From Brassica napus (taxonomy: Eukaryota; Streptophyta; Magnoliopsida; Brassicales; Brassicaceae), in NCBI RefSeq assembly GCF_020379485.1, contig NC_063452.1, forward strand, positions 32,015,608-32,079,607: 64,000 nucleotides of DNA. The letters are read 5' to 3'. The notes below the pieces were generated by a model, which did no database searches, was not told where the DNA came from, and worked only from the letters and a program-made list of their open reading frames with translations. Positions 1-10,791 of this stretch are shown piece after piece (position 1 is the first letter of the stretch; each line of letters opens with the position of its first letter). A program made the translations under genes and the position numbers.

Positions 1-45
1 ACTCAAGTAATTTGACTCGTTTTAGTAAACTTCCCGTAAGAAAAT

Positions 46-1742
46 TGTAACGACCCGATTTCAGTCTCGGAATTTGTTAGCCGGGTAAGGCCATATCTAT
101 TCCCGAAGGCCCAATCGAAAAAGTCCAATATATGAACTATAAAACCCATTTCCCAATCAGAAGTTAAGAGAGAGAGAAGAAGAAGAAGTGAAAGAGAGAG
201 AGAGAAAGAGAGAAAGAAAGATGGGAACAACTGCATGTTGCCACCAGGAGTCCTCGCCAGAGCCACCACACGCCAGGACGTCGTCAAGCTCGGCATCACC
301 ATCAACCGCAGCACAAAGTAACCGGAAACCGCCATGTTTTAAGTTAAGTTTCGTTACGTTTAGTAATTGTCGATAACTTCCTAACTGTTGGGAATTTCGT
401 GCATGTAAGACCACCATTGTGTTCCTCTCGCCGAGACGAACCCGTAGCCACAGACCACGCCACGATCGGAGTCCGGACGAATCCGTACGCACCGTCCAAA
501 GTTTCGCTGTCCGCGTGCGTTTCGTACACGCGCCGCCGCCGGGAATCGCCTCCGCCGTTGCCCGCCGCCGTCCTCCGCCGGCCAACTTTCCGGTAAGACG
601 CTGCCGCTCTCTGCCGTCGCCGCCTGTGACCGACACCGGTGACTCGCCGGTAACTCGGTCAACTCGGCCGAGTCAACTCGGTTGACTCGGTAAACCGGTT
701 GGTTGACTGGTTTGACCGGTTTAAATTGATTTTGGTTTGGTTAGGATAAACTGGTCGGTTTAATCAAATCGATTTCTGGTCAAAACTTGATCGGGTTGAC
801 TTTGATCAGCGGGTTGACTTTTCCGCAAACCTCGACCAGTTCCGTTTTTGACTGTTCGAAAGGCGTTCTGACTCAGAATTTCGATCTGATTTCAGATATG
901 GAGTCTATTTGAGCAGCTGGAGTTCATAGACACTACTTTTCTATTGCTAAGGTGAGGGTCTACTCCTGAACTTCTCGTACACGGCTTAGGACCTCGAATA
1001 TGTATAATTTATTTCTAATGTGTTTCGTCTGTGTGAAATCGAGTCTGTCATTGCTTGTTTAGTTTTTAGGTTCTTTGCTTAAACCGGAACTAGGGGGTTA
1101 GAGGATTCAACATTGATTGTTTCACTTAATGTAAATTCTTAGCTATGATTGTTTTTGTTTGGAGACGGATACAGAGACGGACTTCTGTATGCCGGATTGT
1201 ATGGAGGTTACGGCCAACTTTAGTCGACCGGTTGAGCTGTAGCCTGGTGTGTGTCGATAAATCGTCTACGGGCGGTGTCCGAGCACTATCTCGAGCTGTG
1301 TTATGTTTTTGGCCTGTTAGTGGGCGGCGAGTGTGCACCTCGCTAGGACCATTGTTTGTTGTTTGGGTACTTTAGGTACTGTGCTTGACATGCATTGGAA
1401 TTAAATTATATTTATTCGGAGTGCTATGTCCAGGTCCATGGACTACGGGGTAGCATCCCATACCTCACTGAGCGATTCCCCTGTCGCTCACCCCTCACTC
1501 TTCCCCTTTTCAAGTGAGACAAACAAGTATGTGATATTTGGACGGACTTGGTGCTACTGGACTTTTCTTTCAGATTTTATTTGGGTTTGGGTGAGTGTTA
1601 TTGGGTTTATGGGCTTTTACATTACGGGATATTGTTGGTGGCCCGTCGTCCTTAGTAAGAAGGAGACGGGTGTCACATTGTTGTATGATGATGAGTTGGG
1701 GGTGACACGCTGTCCTCCATATAGGAGGTGACGGGTGTCACA
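46..1742. mobile_element. Solo LTR (1.70 kb) with 5-bp target duplication
   Basis: The element begins TGTAACGACC and ends GGTGTCACA, giving the TG...CA termini of an LTR. It is flanked by the identical 5-mer AAAAT at 41-45 and 1743-1747. No primer-binding site, polypurine tract or coding domain is present, so this is a solo LTR left by LTR-LTR recombination rather than a full element. The interior has a GC-rich stretch (about 430-660), a run of GGTTGACT/AACCGG-type short repeats (650-850) and a later AT-richer half. Several frames are open by chance in the GC-rich part, but none resembles a protein. The superfamily is probably Gypsy, judging from the size and the TGTAACGACCC start; this is an inference. 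Confidence 0.85.
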
Positions 1743-1747
1743 AAAAT

Positions 1748-2290
1748 ATCCAGTTAGGTTAATAAGAACTGAAGATTGAACAGATAAAGATCACTGTTAC
1801 CTGAACTCCATGATGGGGTTGTGTAACAACATTAGGAACCAAACAGCTCGTACACCTGACAATTTTACCAAAGGGAACCTAAATCAGTAGCATATGTTTT
1901 TGAAAAACATAGGTATGCTATTCTTCAACGGAGGTTTTCGATTGTGGTTGGAAGGCAGATTCACAAAGCGATTTATATAGGTGGAAAAACAAAGGGATGT
2001 AGAATGATACCATCTCTCTTTGAAAAAAGGAGTAAAAAAAAACAGAACTGAATGATCTAGAGTGGGTCCACATTATTACACCGTAACAGTGAGTTGCAGA
2101 GAGTGATGAACTTCCAGATGGAAACGATGAGGGTGATGGAGGAGTCACTGCTTGACTGTGACGACCAAGCTAGGACTGGAAGTATTGTGGACTGTTGCTA
2201 GAACGGGTATTTGGAAGTTTCTAAAGCCCAATATAATTGACCCAATATAATTCTGTGTTAAGTAACAGATTGTATCATGTGGCGATTATA
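1748..2290. other. Intergenic DNA with possible minus-strand exon debris
   Basis: This 540-bp interval lies between the solo LTR and an hAT element. On the minus strand a short frame starts at 2148 and reaches a possible splice donor near 2077. A second short open stretch near 1801-1858 ends in a donor-like AG|GTAAC. No protein family is recognised and the frames are short, so this may be the remains of a host gene interrupted by the LTR, or chance. No RNA gene is seen. Confidence 0.25.
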
Positions 2291-2298
2291 GCCTTATG

Positions 2299-3014
2299 TA
2301 GGCTTGAACATTTTAACCTTGGACCCGAAGACCCGAACCGGAAACGATCCAAAAATATCCGATCCGGAATCGGACCGAAAATTTACAAATATCTTTTGGG
2401 TCTAAGTTTTTTTACCCGAAAGAACCGGAACCGAAAAGGAACCGACCCGAATAGACCCGGACCCGAAAAGAACCGACCCGAATAGACCAGACCCGATAAG
2501 AACCGATTTGTATCCGACTTAAAAACATGTATATCTAAAACTATGATGTTTTTGTGTTCTATTTTATATATATTATTTTATGATTTAGTTGAAATATCTT
2601 TTGTTAACAACATTTGTTATTATTTTTTAACATTTTTAAAGTAATATAAAGCTTTAAAATGTAAAATTTAGAGTTTTAAAATGTTTTATTTTAATTATTA
2701 ATAGTTTCATTTAAGTTGTTTTGTAAAATTTTAGATATATATGACAAATATTCAACTAAAGTTGATGGAATTGGGTATATCATGTCCTTTTCAGATCTTA
2801 AATACCCGAACCCGATCCGGACCCATAAAATTACGGGTATTTATGAGTATTTTAATTATAGACCCGAACCGACCCGGACCCGAGAAGAACCGATCCGAAT
2901 CCGAACCGAAAATTTCTAAGTACCTATTGGATCTAAATATTTAGGATCCGAAAAGATCCGGATCCGTAAGGAACCAACCCGAACCCGACCCAAAGACCCG
3001 AACGCCCATGCCTA
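2299..3014. mobile_element. Non-autonomous hAT-type DNA transposon (716 bp)
   Basis: The element starts TAGGCTTG and ends CATGCCTA, which are short imperfect terminal inverted repeats. It is flanked by a perfect 8-bp duplication GCCTTATG at 2291-2298 and 3015-3022, the target-site length of hAT transposons. Subterminal regions (about 2320-2510 and 2805-3000) are packed with GACCCGAACC-type repeats in the same orientation on the plus strand. The middle is AT-rich. There is no transposase frame; short open frames here are only translations of the GACCCG repeats. It must have moved with enzyme supplied in trans. Confidence 0.85.
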
Positions 3015-3319
3015 GCCTTATGATTGGACGAATCCAGCCTCTAAGTACAAGTCGCCGAGAGAACATGTTTTGATAATTAAAAGGAAGCTACCAGGTGTCA
3101 TCTTTTGTACTATGTTCTGCATGATGTAGAGCTGTGGAGATAACTCTCATTTATTGTAATAGATAGATAAGATAAATCATGCAATTTTTAACCATGTTTC
3201 ACAAATCATATTAATCGTGTGATTTTTTTTTGTTTTTATTTCTTCATCATGGATGATCAATAAATTTTTTAAGTTTATATAGAATTTATCATTCAACTAA
3301 TTACATACATAATATTAAA

Positions 3320-3351
3320 AAATCTGCGTGTATACGCGGGTATTCATCTAA
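3320..3351 (+). mobile_element. Helitron 3' terminus
   Basis: A GCGT-GTAT-ACGC hairpin (about 3326-3337) is followed within 15 bases by CTAA and then T. This is the canonical plant Helitron end (hairpin, short spacer, CTRR, inserted before T). The 5' end is not certain; a TCTCATTTATTG start near 3145 is possible, which would make a roughly 200-bp non-autonomous copy. The end lies only 17 bp from the stop codon of the wax-synthase gene. Confidence 0.6.
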
Positions 3352-3368
3352 TATCAGTAACTATTAAG

Positions 3369-4421
3369 TTAGTTCACTGAAATAACCTGCGTCTTAAGGT
3401 ACAAAAAAATTAACTTGCGTCTTAGGAAATCAATGAGCAAAGAGGCTTCATTGAAGCATTTCTCCGTCACGTTGCTACGAATCCAAGGAGGGAAAAACAG
3501 CCACCAAGTGGTCACAACAACAAAACCCACCGTTAGCAGCCGTGATAACATCTGTCTCACCACCCACCTCTGTGCAAACGCAGTCCTTTTCACCGCCACT
3601 TCCCCGACTGTGCAAACTCCATGTAGAACAAAGAACAAAGTGAGTTCTCCTGTAGGCATCTCACCGATTATATAGAAGAAAAGCACTTCGTGAAACACAC
3701 CAGAGACTATGAAAGTCGCCAAAACACTAATTAACATTGCAGAATCATCAGAACACATTAGGCGTTGGCAGACACGCCGCACAGGAGTGTAGACGCATGC
3801 CCGGAGACTTGCAGAGACTAGGAGGTTCCATCGGCGTCCCCAGAAGTCTTGAAGAGACGTGGCTAAGTATGGTTCCTTAAAATGTGGCTCTAGATTGCAT
3901 TTAAGAATGATAGTCAACAAAATTCTGAAGAGCGTTAGGGAAACCTCAAGTAAAACATATAAAAACGGTGGATAGAGACCCAATAGCATAATGGGAGGAA
4001 GGGTTTTCCAGTGATATAAATGTAACACTACACCTAAGAGTACAACTTTAATTGCGAAAATCCATGTGTGCATTTGATCCTGACCACCTGCTTGAGGTTT
4101 AGGGTTCTTTTGACGCTGGATGGGGAAACAAGTGAAACATGTGAATAAGAAGATGTTTGAAGGTAGTGGAGAAAGAGGACCTTGATCAAAGGAAAAGAGG
4201 ATGAGTTTCAAATCGGCAAGTATTAGCAAAATCGCTGCGGGGGAAGAGAAAAGTGGAAAGGACAAGAACAGGGGAAGAACAAGAAACAAAACACATACAG
4301 GGAGAATAGAGATTAAACGGAAAAAACCAGATTTGATTCTAGGTGGCAAGAAGAAACAATAAGATACCGACATTATCGTTGAAACCCCTACTTTCACCAA
4401 ACTATTCAGTTCTTCCTCCAT
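3369..4421 (-). CDS. Long-chain-alcohol O-fatty-acyltransferase (wax ester synthase), MBOAT superfamily
   Basis: This single-exon frame of 350 codons is the usual length of the Arabidopsis-type wax synthases. The N-terminus and middle contain several hydrophobic helices (roughly residues 10-75 and 120-170), so the protein is a multipass ER membrane enzyme. Around residues 185-200 is the family block EPYLATSLQDFWGRRWNLLV, and around 240-250 is SGVFHEVLFFY, whose histidine is the conserved MBOAT catalytic residue. The family transfers fatty acyl groups from acyl-CoA to long-chain alcohols to make wax esters. The start chosen (MEEEL) matches the family N-terminus. No stop or frameshift is seen, so the gene looks intact. 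It stands alone between transposable elements; the 3' side is bounded by a Helitron end 17 bp after the stop, so its poly(A) site probably lies inside transposon sequence. Which paralogue it is cannot be told here. Confidence 0.9.
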   Translation of the reverse strand: MEEELNSLVKVGVSTIMSVSYCFFLPPRIKSGFFRLISILPVCVLFLVLPLFLSFPLFSSPAAILLILADLKLILFSFDQGPLSPLPSNIFLFTCFTCFPIQRQKNPKPQAGGQDQMHTWIFAIKVVLLGVVLHLYHWKTLPPIMLLGLYPPFLYVLLEVSLTLFRILLTIILKCNLEPHFKEPYLATSLQDFWGRRWNLLVSASLRACVYTPVRRVCQRLMCSDDSAMLISVLATFIVSGVFHEVLFFYIIGEMPTGELTLFFVLHGVCTVGEVAVKRTAFAQRWVVRQMLSRLLTVGFVVVTTWWLFFPPWIRSNVTEKCFNEASLLIDFLRRKLIFLYLKTQVISVN

Positions 4422-4823
4422 ACCTCAGTTTTTTTGTTCTGATTTTCTAGGTTTTGCAATGAGAGAAGTTTTATTGTTGATAATTAAGTTTTTGCAATGA
4501 GAGATGTTTAACATGGTGTCGGTGTGTAGCAAAGTAATCCGGATTGAGTGAAGAGGTAATGAGGGCACGTGATTTTACAGGTTGACGAAGATGTTTGCTT
4601 GTACGTTCCTGTTTCTGAGGCTGCCTCTTACTTGCGGCTCTTGCTTCGTCGTCGTCTTAACTCTCACGTCTTTGAAAACATCAAATGTGTATAGAAAATA
4701 TATGTAGAATTGTGTAATAAACATTTTTTATTGTCTGTAGAATTTTATTAAACCTTGAAGGTATAAACCTGATAGAGTTAACATAGACAGCTGATGCTAA
4801 CATTTTTGAAAAATACTAGAAAA

Positions 4824-4852
4824 CTAGGATAAAACCTGCGCCTTGTGCATAC
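4824..4852 (-). mobile_element. Helitron-like 3' terminus (minus strand)
   Basis: Read on the minus strand, TGCACAAGGCGCAGG leads to TTTTATCCTAG, that is a degraded G/C hairpin followed by CTAG as expected for a Helitron end. The body would extend to higher coordinates. The other end was not found. Confidence 0.4.
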
Positions 4853-5330
4853 CGAATTTTATGGAAAATTATTTAAAAAATATCGTATGGAAAAATAAAA
4901 TTTATATTCTTGATCGAATAAATATTTTGGTCCTTAAATAATTTTTAAAATTTTTTTTTGTTAATTATATAATTTGTTTACTGATGAGCTAATCTCATTC
5001 TAAAAATATTTTAGGTCAAAAAATCATTTATCGCATAAGAACCTGACGTTTAGGCCGAGAATCTCAGGCCTACTATTTGGTTACAATGAAAATATGAGAG
5101 CTCGGTCTTATATCATGATTTAGCAATTTAAAAGTTAATTATGAGAAGTTTACGTTCACGTGCCAATCCTAAATATCTTCAATATTTTTCTCATTTTTGT
5201 GTCGTTTTTTTTTATTTTGGTTATTGCTCGATATAAATATTGATTTTTTAGTTTATTCTCATTTCATTATTTTGTTTTAGCCTGAGATTTAGAAAATGTT
5301 TAAGATTTAAAATTATTAAAGAGATATATA

Positions 5331-5357
5331 CTTGGGTTAAGATCCGCGTCTTGAGCA
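5331..5357 (-). mobile_element. Degraded Helitron-like 3' terminus (minus strand)
   Basis: The sequence CTTGGGTTAAGATCCGCGTC resembles the reverse complement of Brassicaceae Helitron ends, with the terminal CTAG mutated to CTTG and an imperfect CG hairpin. The body would run rightwards; its 5' end is not identified. Confidence 0.3.
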
Positions 5358-5809
5358 AAATAAATATTTTATACTTATTACTTATTTTATGTTTTTCTGC
5401 TTATTATGAAATAAAATAATAATAATTATATATTAAATAACTAAGAAATCAGTTACTATTATGTAATAAATTGGCGTGCGCATATAAATCAAACGATCGC
5501 TCTTGTTTATTCGCAATCATTTTAGGGTAAATAAATCAAAATAATCAATCTTATCTATCGTATATGATACATACTTAAATTAAAATGATATTAACATATA
5601 TATATAATATACTTTTAATATGAATATTTATTAAATGAGGTTGTTGGGGTCCAAATCGGTCACGACGGAATCAATGTCTGAAAGTCAGTAAAAATCAGCA
5701 TGAAAGTTTTTACGAAAAATAAATCTTAGAAAAAGATCTATTTTTACGAAGAATCTTGCGGAGAAAACACATTCACGAAAAATCAGAGAAAGACGAGAAC
5801 AAGGTTGCC

Positions 5810-6440
5810 GCGTAGCGACCAGCGCAAAAGCTGGTCGCTATGTAGCGACCGATCTCTCACCAAAGCTCGGTCGCTACGTAGCGTGCACGGTCGCTACGTA
5901 GCGTGCACGGTCGCTACGTAGCGTGCACGGTCGCTACGTAGCGTGCACGGTCGCTACGTAGCGCGCTCGGTCGCTACGTAGCGTGCTCGGTCGCTACGAA
6001 GCGTGCTCGGTCGCTACGTAGCGTGCTCGGTCGCTACGTAGCGTGCTCGGTCGCTACGTAGCGTGCTCGGTCGCTACGTAGCGTGCTCGGTCGCTACGTA
6101 GCGTGCTCGGTCGCTACGAAGCGTGCTCGGTCGCTACGTAACGTGCTCGGTAGCGACCAAGCGATCGTCCCGCTCGGTCGCTACGTAGAGACCGAACGCT
6201 CGTCTCGCTCGGTCGCTACGTAGCGACCGAGCGCTCGTCCCGCTCGGTCGCTACGTAGAGACCGAACGCTCGTCTCGCTCGGTCGCTACGTAGCGACCGA
6301 GCGCTCGTCCCGCTCGGTAGCGATGCAGCGGCCGAGCTCGAGCCGAAGCTCGGTCGCCACGTAGCGACCGAGCGCTCTTCCCGCTCGGTCGCTACGTAGC
6401 GACCGGGCTCGAGCCAAAGTTCGGTCGCTACGCAGCGATC
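5810..6440. repeat. Tandem and palindromic GTCGCTACGTAGCGAC array
   Basis: From about 5869 to 6150 there are roughly fourteen head-to-tail 20-bp units of the form GGTCGCTACGTAGCGTGCWC. From 6181 to 6320 a 70-bp unit is repeated twice; each contains a perfect 28-bp palindrome (arms CGCTCGGTCGCTAC and its complement, at 6206-6233 and 6276-6303). The array is very CpG-rich, with each unit carrying ACGT and CG sites. There are no unique spacers, so it is not CRISPR-like. Long minus-strand frames through it encode only repeat peptide. Confidence 0.9.
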
Positions 6441-6877
6441 GAGCTCTTCCGAACATCGATACGACACCAATCCATGCATTCTCGCCAAACCTTCAAATGC
6501 TATCTCCCGAAGTTCGTAGCAGGCTCAGTCCATGTTTTCCGCTATTCCAACTCATCGATCAAACTTTGCGGATTAGACACCGCGGAAAATTCGTTCATTG
6601 TCAGAAGATATCGTAGTAAACGTGTCGAGTCGGAAGACGGCCCAAAGGGACCTAAAACACGACTCGAGGCCCATCCTACGATTTCTTAACCAAAAGCCCG
6701 TAAACCACAGCACGGTTTACGCTTGGTCCACAAGGAAGGATAAATGTCAAGTTTCCGCGGATAAATATGGAAGCTTTGAAGATAATTGTGAAGATCGGGA
6801 AAAATGGAATATCTCCATTTTATGCTATAACGGCTTAAGGGCAGAAGAGTAAAAGCGTAAACCGACCTTGGAGCTAG

Positions 6878-6884
6878 TATATAA
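6878..6884 (+). promoter_or_regulatory. Probable LTR TATA box
   Basis: TATATAA sits in the right half of the solo LTR, about 570 bp before its 3' end, preceded by the CpG-rich array and followed by mixed-composition sequence. This is the expected place for an LTR promoter. No transcript evidence is available. Confidence 0.45.
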
Positions 6885-7456
6885 GAAGTCCTAGGCAAGA
6901 AGCATGGGAGAGAACTCTTTTAGACTCAGAACTCTCTGCACTTAGAAACTTAGGCTTATTTCTCGACAAGTTCGGTTTCTATGACTGGCACTCAATCACT
7001 AGATGAACTCGCCTAGGCAGTTCTATCTCTTGTCCAGCTCTACCAATTGAACTACGTTCGGCTTGATCCTCGAAAGGGGTACGTAGGCAGTCTTTCATAA
7101 GGTTCAGTCCGAAATCAATCAAAGCCTTTGAGATATCTTTTTCGTCTTTTGTTATCGAGCTGCGACTCAACTAGGATTAGGGTTTTATGTTGCTAGAACT
7201 AGATAACTCGCTGACGGCCCCTGCGGCCAAAGCCTTTGTATTCTCTTGCAATGATCGCAACGCTCTTACGCGAATTCGAAATAAGACCTACTTTCTTTGT
7301 AAATTCGTTTTATCATGTTTTCTCATATTTTCCGCATTTATTTGGTTACTTGTCGTTGGCTCTCGCAGAGATCCGGGTCCTCTGGAAAATTAGGGTTTTC
7401 CTAAGTTTCCTTATTTTACAGAAATCGACAGTGTGAATTTCGGTTCCCACAGAGGT

Positions 7457-8640
7457 TTCTTCTCATATGATTTTATGATTATTTGCATATTTGTGTAATA
7501 AAATTTTACACCAACGATTTTTTTTTGATGTGGAATGTTTAGTGGTTTCAATAATTTATAATAATATTTTTTTAAAAATGAAGATTTCAAAATCAAAATA
7601 TTAACTTTTCAATATATGTTCAACGTAGATATCAAAATATAAGTATGTATTTTTCATATGATGTATATAGTTCAATTTAAACGATATGATACACACATAT
7701 ATATATATATGTATATATAGATATTAACATAAACATCTATAAAAATAAAATTATTTATTAATATGATTTTATAATCATTGTATCTTATTATAGAAAAAAA
7801 TTTAAACTTTGATCACAAAAGTTTATGTGAGACTTTTAACAGTTTTAGTAATTTATAAAAAAAAATCAAAAATTTTATTATATGATTAATGGAATTATGT
7901 AATTTATTTTAATAATAAATAATTAAAAAAAAATGATTGAAAATATTCAGATTGTTAGCAAATCTTTATTATTTAAAATCATTAATTGCTATATATATAT
8001 CTTATTCACATTAGGTAATTCTTTAGGTTTTATTTAAGGAAATAATTCAATTTGATAAATGAATGGTCCATAATGGACATACTATATAATATAACATTCC
8101 TTACCAATTTAATTTTGGACTAACAAAATTTTTAATTGATTCTCAAGCCGCCACGTAAGCAAAATTAGCATTTAACTAATACAAACTAAATGTTATAACT
8201 TTTTAAATGTTTCGGGATACAAGGGATATGAAACTATAAAGAACTGCACTTTCCTTGAAATAGTAACCGAGGAATCTGTCACAAGCAGAAATTAGAGCAT
8301 AGAACAACCATTGTCAATGTTCTCAGAAGATAAGGGAAAAGAACCCTGAAACAAAGCTTCACCACCACCAGAATCTTTCAAAAACACCACGATGCAAAAA
8401 CCACAGTTAGCTTAACCAGCCACAAAACACGGTGGAGGAGAGACGAGTGAGAGAGACGGGGAAGAAGAGGTCCTCAAATCCCACCCCCAAATCACAGCAA
8501 GTCAACCTATACAACACCACCTATAGCAGTTGTTTATCTTTCAAATTTCCATCTTGCTTTCATTGGCCTTAGATAGGTTTTAAAATGGTAGATATGATCA
8601 GCAACAAAACATTGTATTACATTTTATGAGCTAAGTACTT
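7457..8640. other. AT-rich intergenic stretch, no gene seen
   Basis: It is strongly AT-rich with TA microsatellite patches near 7690-7720 and a short GTCCAT/ATGGAC inverted repeat near 8070. Around 8400-8500 is a purine-rich, then C-rich segment that resembles a plant 5' UTR, read on either strand. No coding frame of interest is present. Confidence 0.4.
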
Positions 8641-8814
8641 ATGAGGAACGTTGATATTTCGATTTCTCGTAAACTTCCGTCAGCATGTATAACTAAGAAA
8701 AGCTTTGATTGTCCACTTGTGTCTCCTAGCTTTATAGAGTTCATCTTACAAGACAAAAGCTCAACCTCTGGAGTTTTCATTTTTGAGAGAGATCAAGGAA
8801 GGAACACGGTTTAA
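8641..8814 (+). pseudogene. Possible exon remnant of the host gene (segment A)
   Basis: A 57-codon frame starts with ATG and is bounded upstream by a stop. It is followed 10 bp later by a donor-like CAAG|GTAACA (about 8827). Composition is protein-like rather than AT-biased. It is collinear with segments B (9097-9346) and C (46466-46627) on the same strand, which suggests these are pieces of one decayed gene. The product is not recognised. Confidence 0.35.
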
Positions 8815-9096
8815 TCTGATGTTCAAGGTAACAGTGAGTCTTAATTCAACATGAAAGAAAACTGTGTAGTAACTCTTAAATTTAGCACTTGATGATTACT
8901 TAAAACTGATCTAACCTTGTTTTCTACTTTCTCTCATAGTGTAGATCCTCCATGTCAATGAAGACATGATGCACCCTCAGCTTCTATATTAGTATTGCAA
9001 CAAATTTGATCTTAAAGTTTAAACTTTTTAGCTTTCCATATTATATGCTTACTCTTCTTCTATTTGGTATTCTATAATGTTGTTGACTTTTAACAG

Positions 9097-9346
9097 TGGG
9101 TTTAAAGACAAGTCAGTTAGCAATCTCTAAGTTCATACTCTTCTCACAAGAGAGATATTGGTCAGCTTTCCCACTGTTGAAACCATATTGAGAGTCTCTC
9201 TAAGGAATCATCTGCTTCATGGTGTTAAACCTGGTGACTGGGTGAAACTGTACCAGTTACTTTGTGTACTTGATATGGGATAAAGTTAGGGACTCTACAA
9301 CGGTTAGTCTAGCACATGATGGTCATTTAGTACGAAAGATTATGAG
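9097..9346 (+). pseudogene. Decayed host-gene exon (segment B)
   Basis: The segment is bounded by a TTTTAACAG acceptor (ending 9096) and a GTAAGT donor (from 9347). Between them the reading is protein-like, but in three frames joined by two small frameshifts. The middle frame includes HLLHGVKPGDWVKLY, and after a frameshift near 9270 comes WDKVRDSTTVSLAHDGHLV. This reads as a real exon that has lost its function. The GDWVKL stretch is reminiscent of OB-fold proteins such as POT1-type telomere-binding proteins, but I cannot confirm that. The exon lies 39 bp left of the Level-1 Copia insertion. Confidence 0.5.
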
Positions 9347-9852
9347 GTAAGTAACTTTTTGAGTCTGTGGAGATAACTTGTGTCCTGTAGAAGCGATAAA
9401 ACCGAATTGACATAAACGATATAAATAAAGCGATGTTAAGGAAATAGACGATTCAAAAGACGAACACAAAGCCGATAAGAAAACGTTTTCGCAAACGGCA
9501 TGGAGTCGAGACACAATCTCTTTCCTTAACTCTAAATATTTGCTCCGTAGTGAGACAGGACTGTGCGAAATATCGAGTCCCAGGATACAACCATGGCAGA
9601 CTATCACGCTTCACTCGTGAACGTCCTAACGAACTAATATTTATGAAACACTCTGTAGACTACTCTGTAGGATTTTCGGTGTTGGATTGCGTTGGAAAAG
9701 TTCAGAAATGAATGAAGAGAGTCGGGTTTACAAAGGAGAGCCACTTCCCGCAACAGCTACTGCACATGCACATGGGCGAAAATCACGCGGAGATCGAGGA
9801 AAGTGAGTTACGAAACTTCCTCCCCAAGATATTCTCTCTCGTTTAAAATAAA

Positions 9853-10746
9853 CTAGATTTTGATCCGCGTAACCGCGTGAGTGTTATTTTCAGTTTTATA
9901 TGCATATATATTTATTTTAGATCATTAGTGGTATACATTTTTAATTTTAATCATATACTTGAATGTTTATATAACTATTTCAAATACAATAATTTATAGT
10001 TTACATATTGTAAATAACCAACTGTTTAAAACCGTCACATGTATTTGTTGTTTCTTATTATATATCTATCTAATTGTATTTGCATTTAGTTATTAAATAA
10101 AATAAGATGTGCATGAAAAAACATATTTGAAAATTATTTTGTATTTAATTTATGTTGAATTTTTACCCGCCTTTCAAAACTGGATTTATTTTTAGCAATA
10201 TTTCTTAAGTTTATTCATTTTACATAATATATTATTGTATATACAAAAGTCTAAGATATGTTAATTTTTATACATGTATTATATATTATGCTAATGTTAA
10301 GCCGTTTTGCCATCATATTAGATTTTTAACATAAATAATTTATATTTATGAAAATAAAATTTATCAATTTATCATTTTAATATAGTTTAATCATATTTAG
10401 TTCAATTTAATAATTTTAACATGATTGATATGATTATAAAATAGATAAAAGTAAGATATAATTTTTATTTTTAATTTTATAAACAATAATTGAATATACA
10501 CTTTTTGAAATTAAGATATTGTTAAAATATTTAGATAACATAATAGTTTTCTTTTAGTATGATTGATTGTGATTATATAATAGATAAAATAGGATATAAT
10601 ATTTATTTTTTATTTTAGAAACGATAACTGAATATAATAATGTATAATAATATTTCAAAACTAATTAAAAAATAAGTGAAAATATTTACATATAATTTTT
10701 GAAAATTAAGATTTTGTTAAAATCTTTTAAGCATATTTTTCGAAAA

Positions 10747-10791
<45 letters not shown>

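Larger units (their letters stand above)
4422..5641. other. AT-rich intergenic region upstream of the wax-synthase gene
   Basis: It contains the presumed promoter side of the wax-synthase gene (minus strand) directly after 4421. Further right it is AT-rich with two decayed Helitron-like 3' ends, listed separately. No coding domain is seen. Confidence 0.5.
5642..7451 (+). mobile_element. Solo LTR (1.81 kb) carrying a palindromic tandem array
   Basis: The element begins TGTTGGGGTCC and ends GGTTCCCACA, and is flanked by the 5-bp duplication GAGGT at 5637-5641 and 7452-7456. No internal region or PBS follows, so it is a solo LTR. The left third (about 5810-6440) is an array of GTCGCTACGTAGC repeats. 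A TATA box at 6878-6884 followed by a transcript-like leader suggests plus-strand orientation. It is unrelated at its ends to the Athila-like LTRs further right (TGATATCTTGC). The superfamily is not assigned. Confidence 0.85.

Noticed and set aside
157..685. Overlapping 60-160-codon frames on both strands in GC-rich sequence
   Set aside because: They lie inside the solo LTR, show no family motif, and the stop-poor frames follow from high GC content.
1426..1731. 101-codon plus-strand frame with hydrophobic stretches
   Set aside because: It lies wholly within the solo LTR and ends at its terminus; no protein family resemblance.
4581..4694. Possible terminal exon after a TTTTACAG acceptor upstream of the wax-synthase gene
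   Set aside because: Only 37 codons, no recognisable motif, and an open run of this length is not unlikely by chance.
5869..6150. CRISPR-like array of 20-bp repeats
   Set aside because: Units are contiguous without unique spacers, in plant nuclear DNA; it is a simple tandem repeat in an LTR.
6216..6488. Minus-strand 90-codon frame with VATERDERSVAT-like peptide
   Set aside because: It is a translation of the palindromic tandem array; the same peptide repeats because the DNA does.
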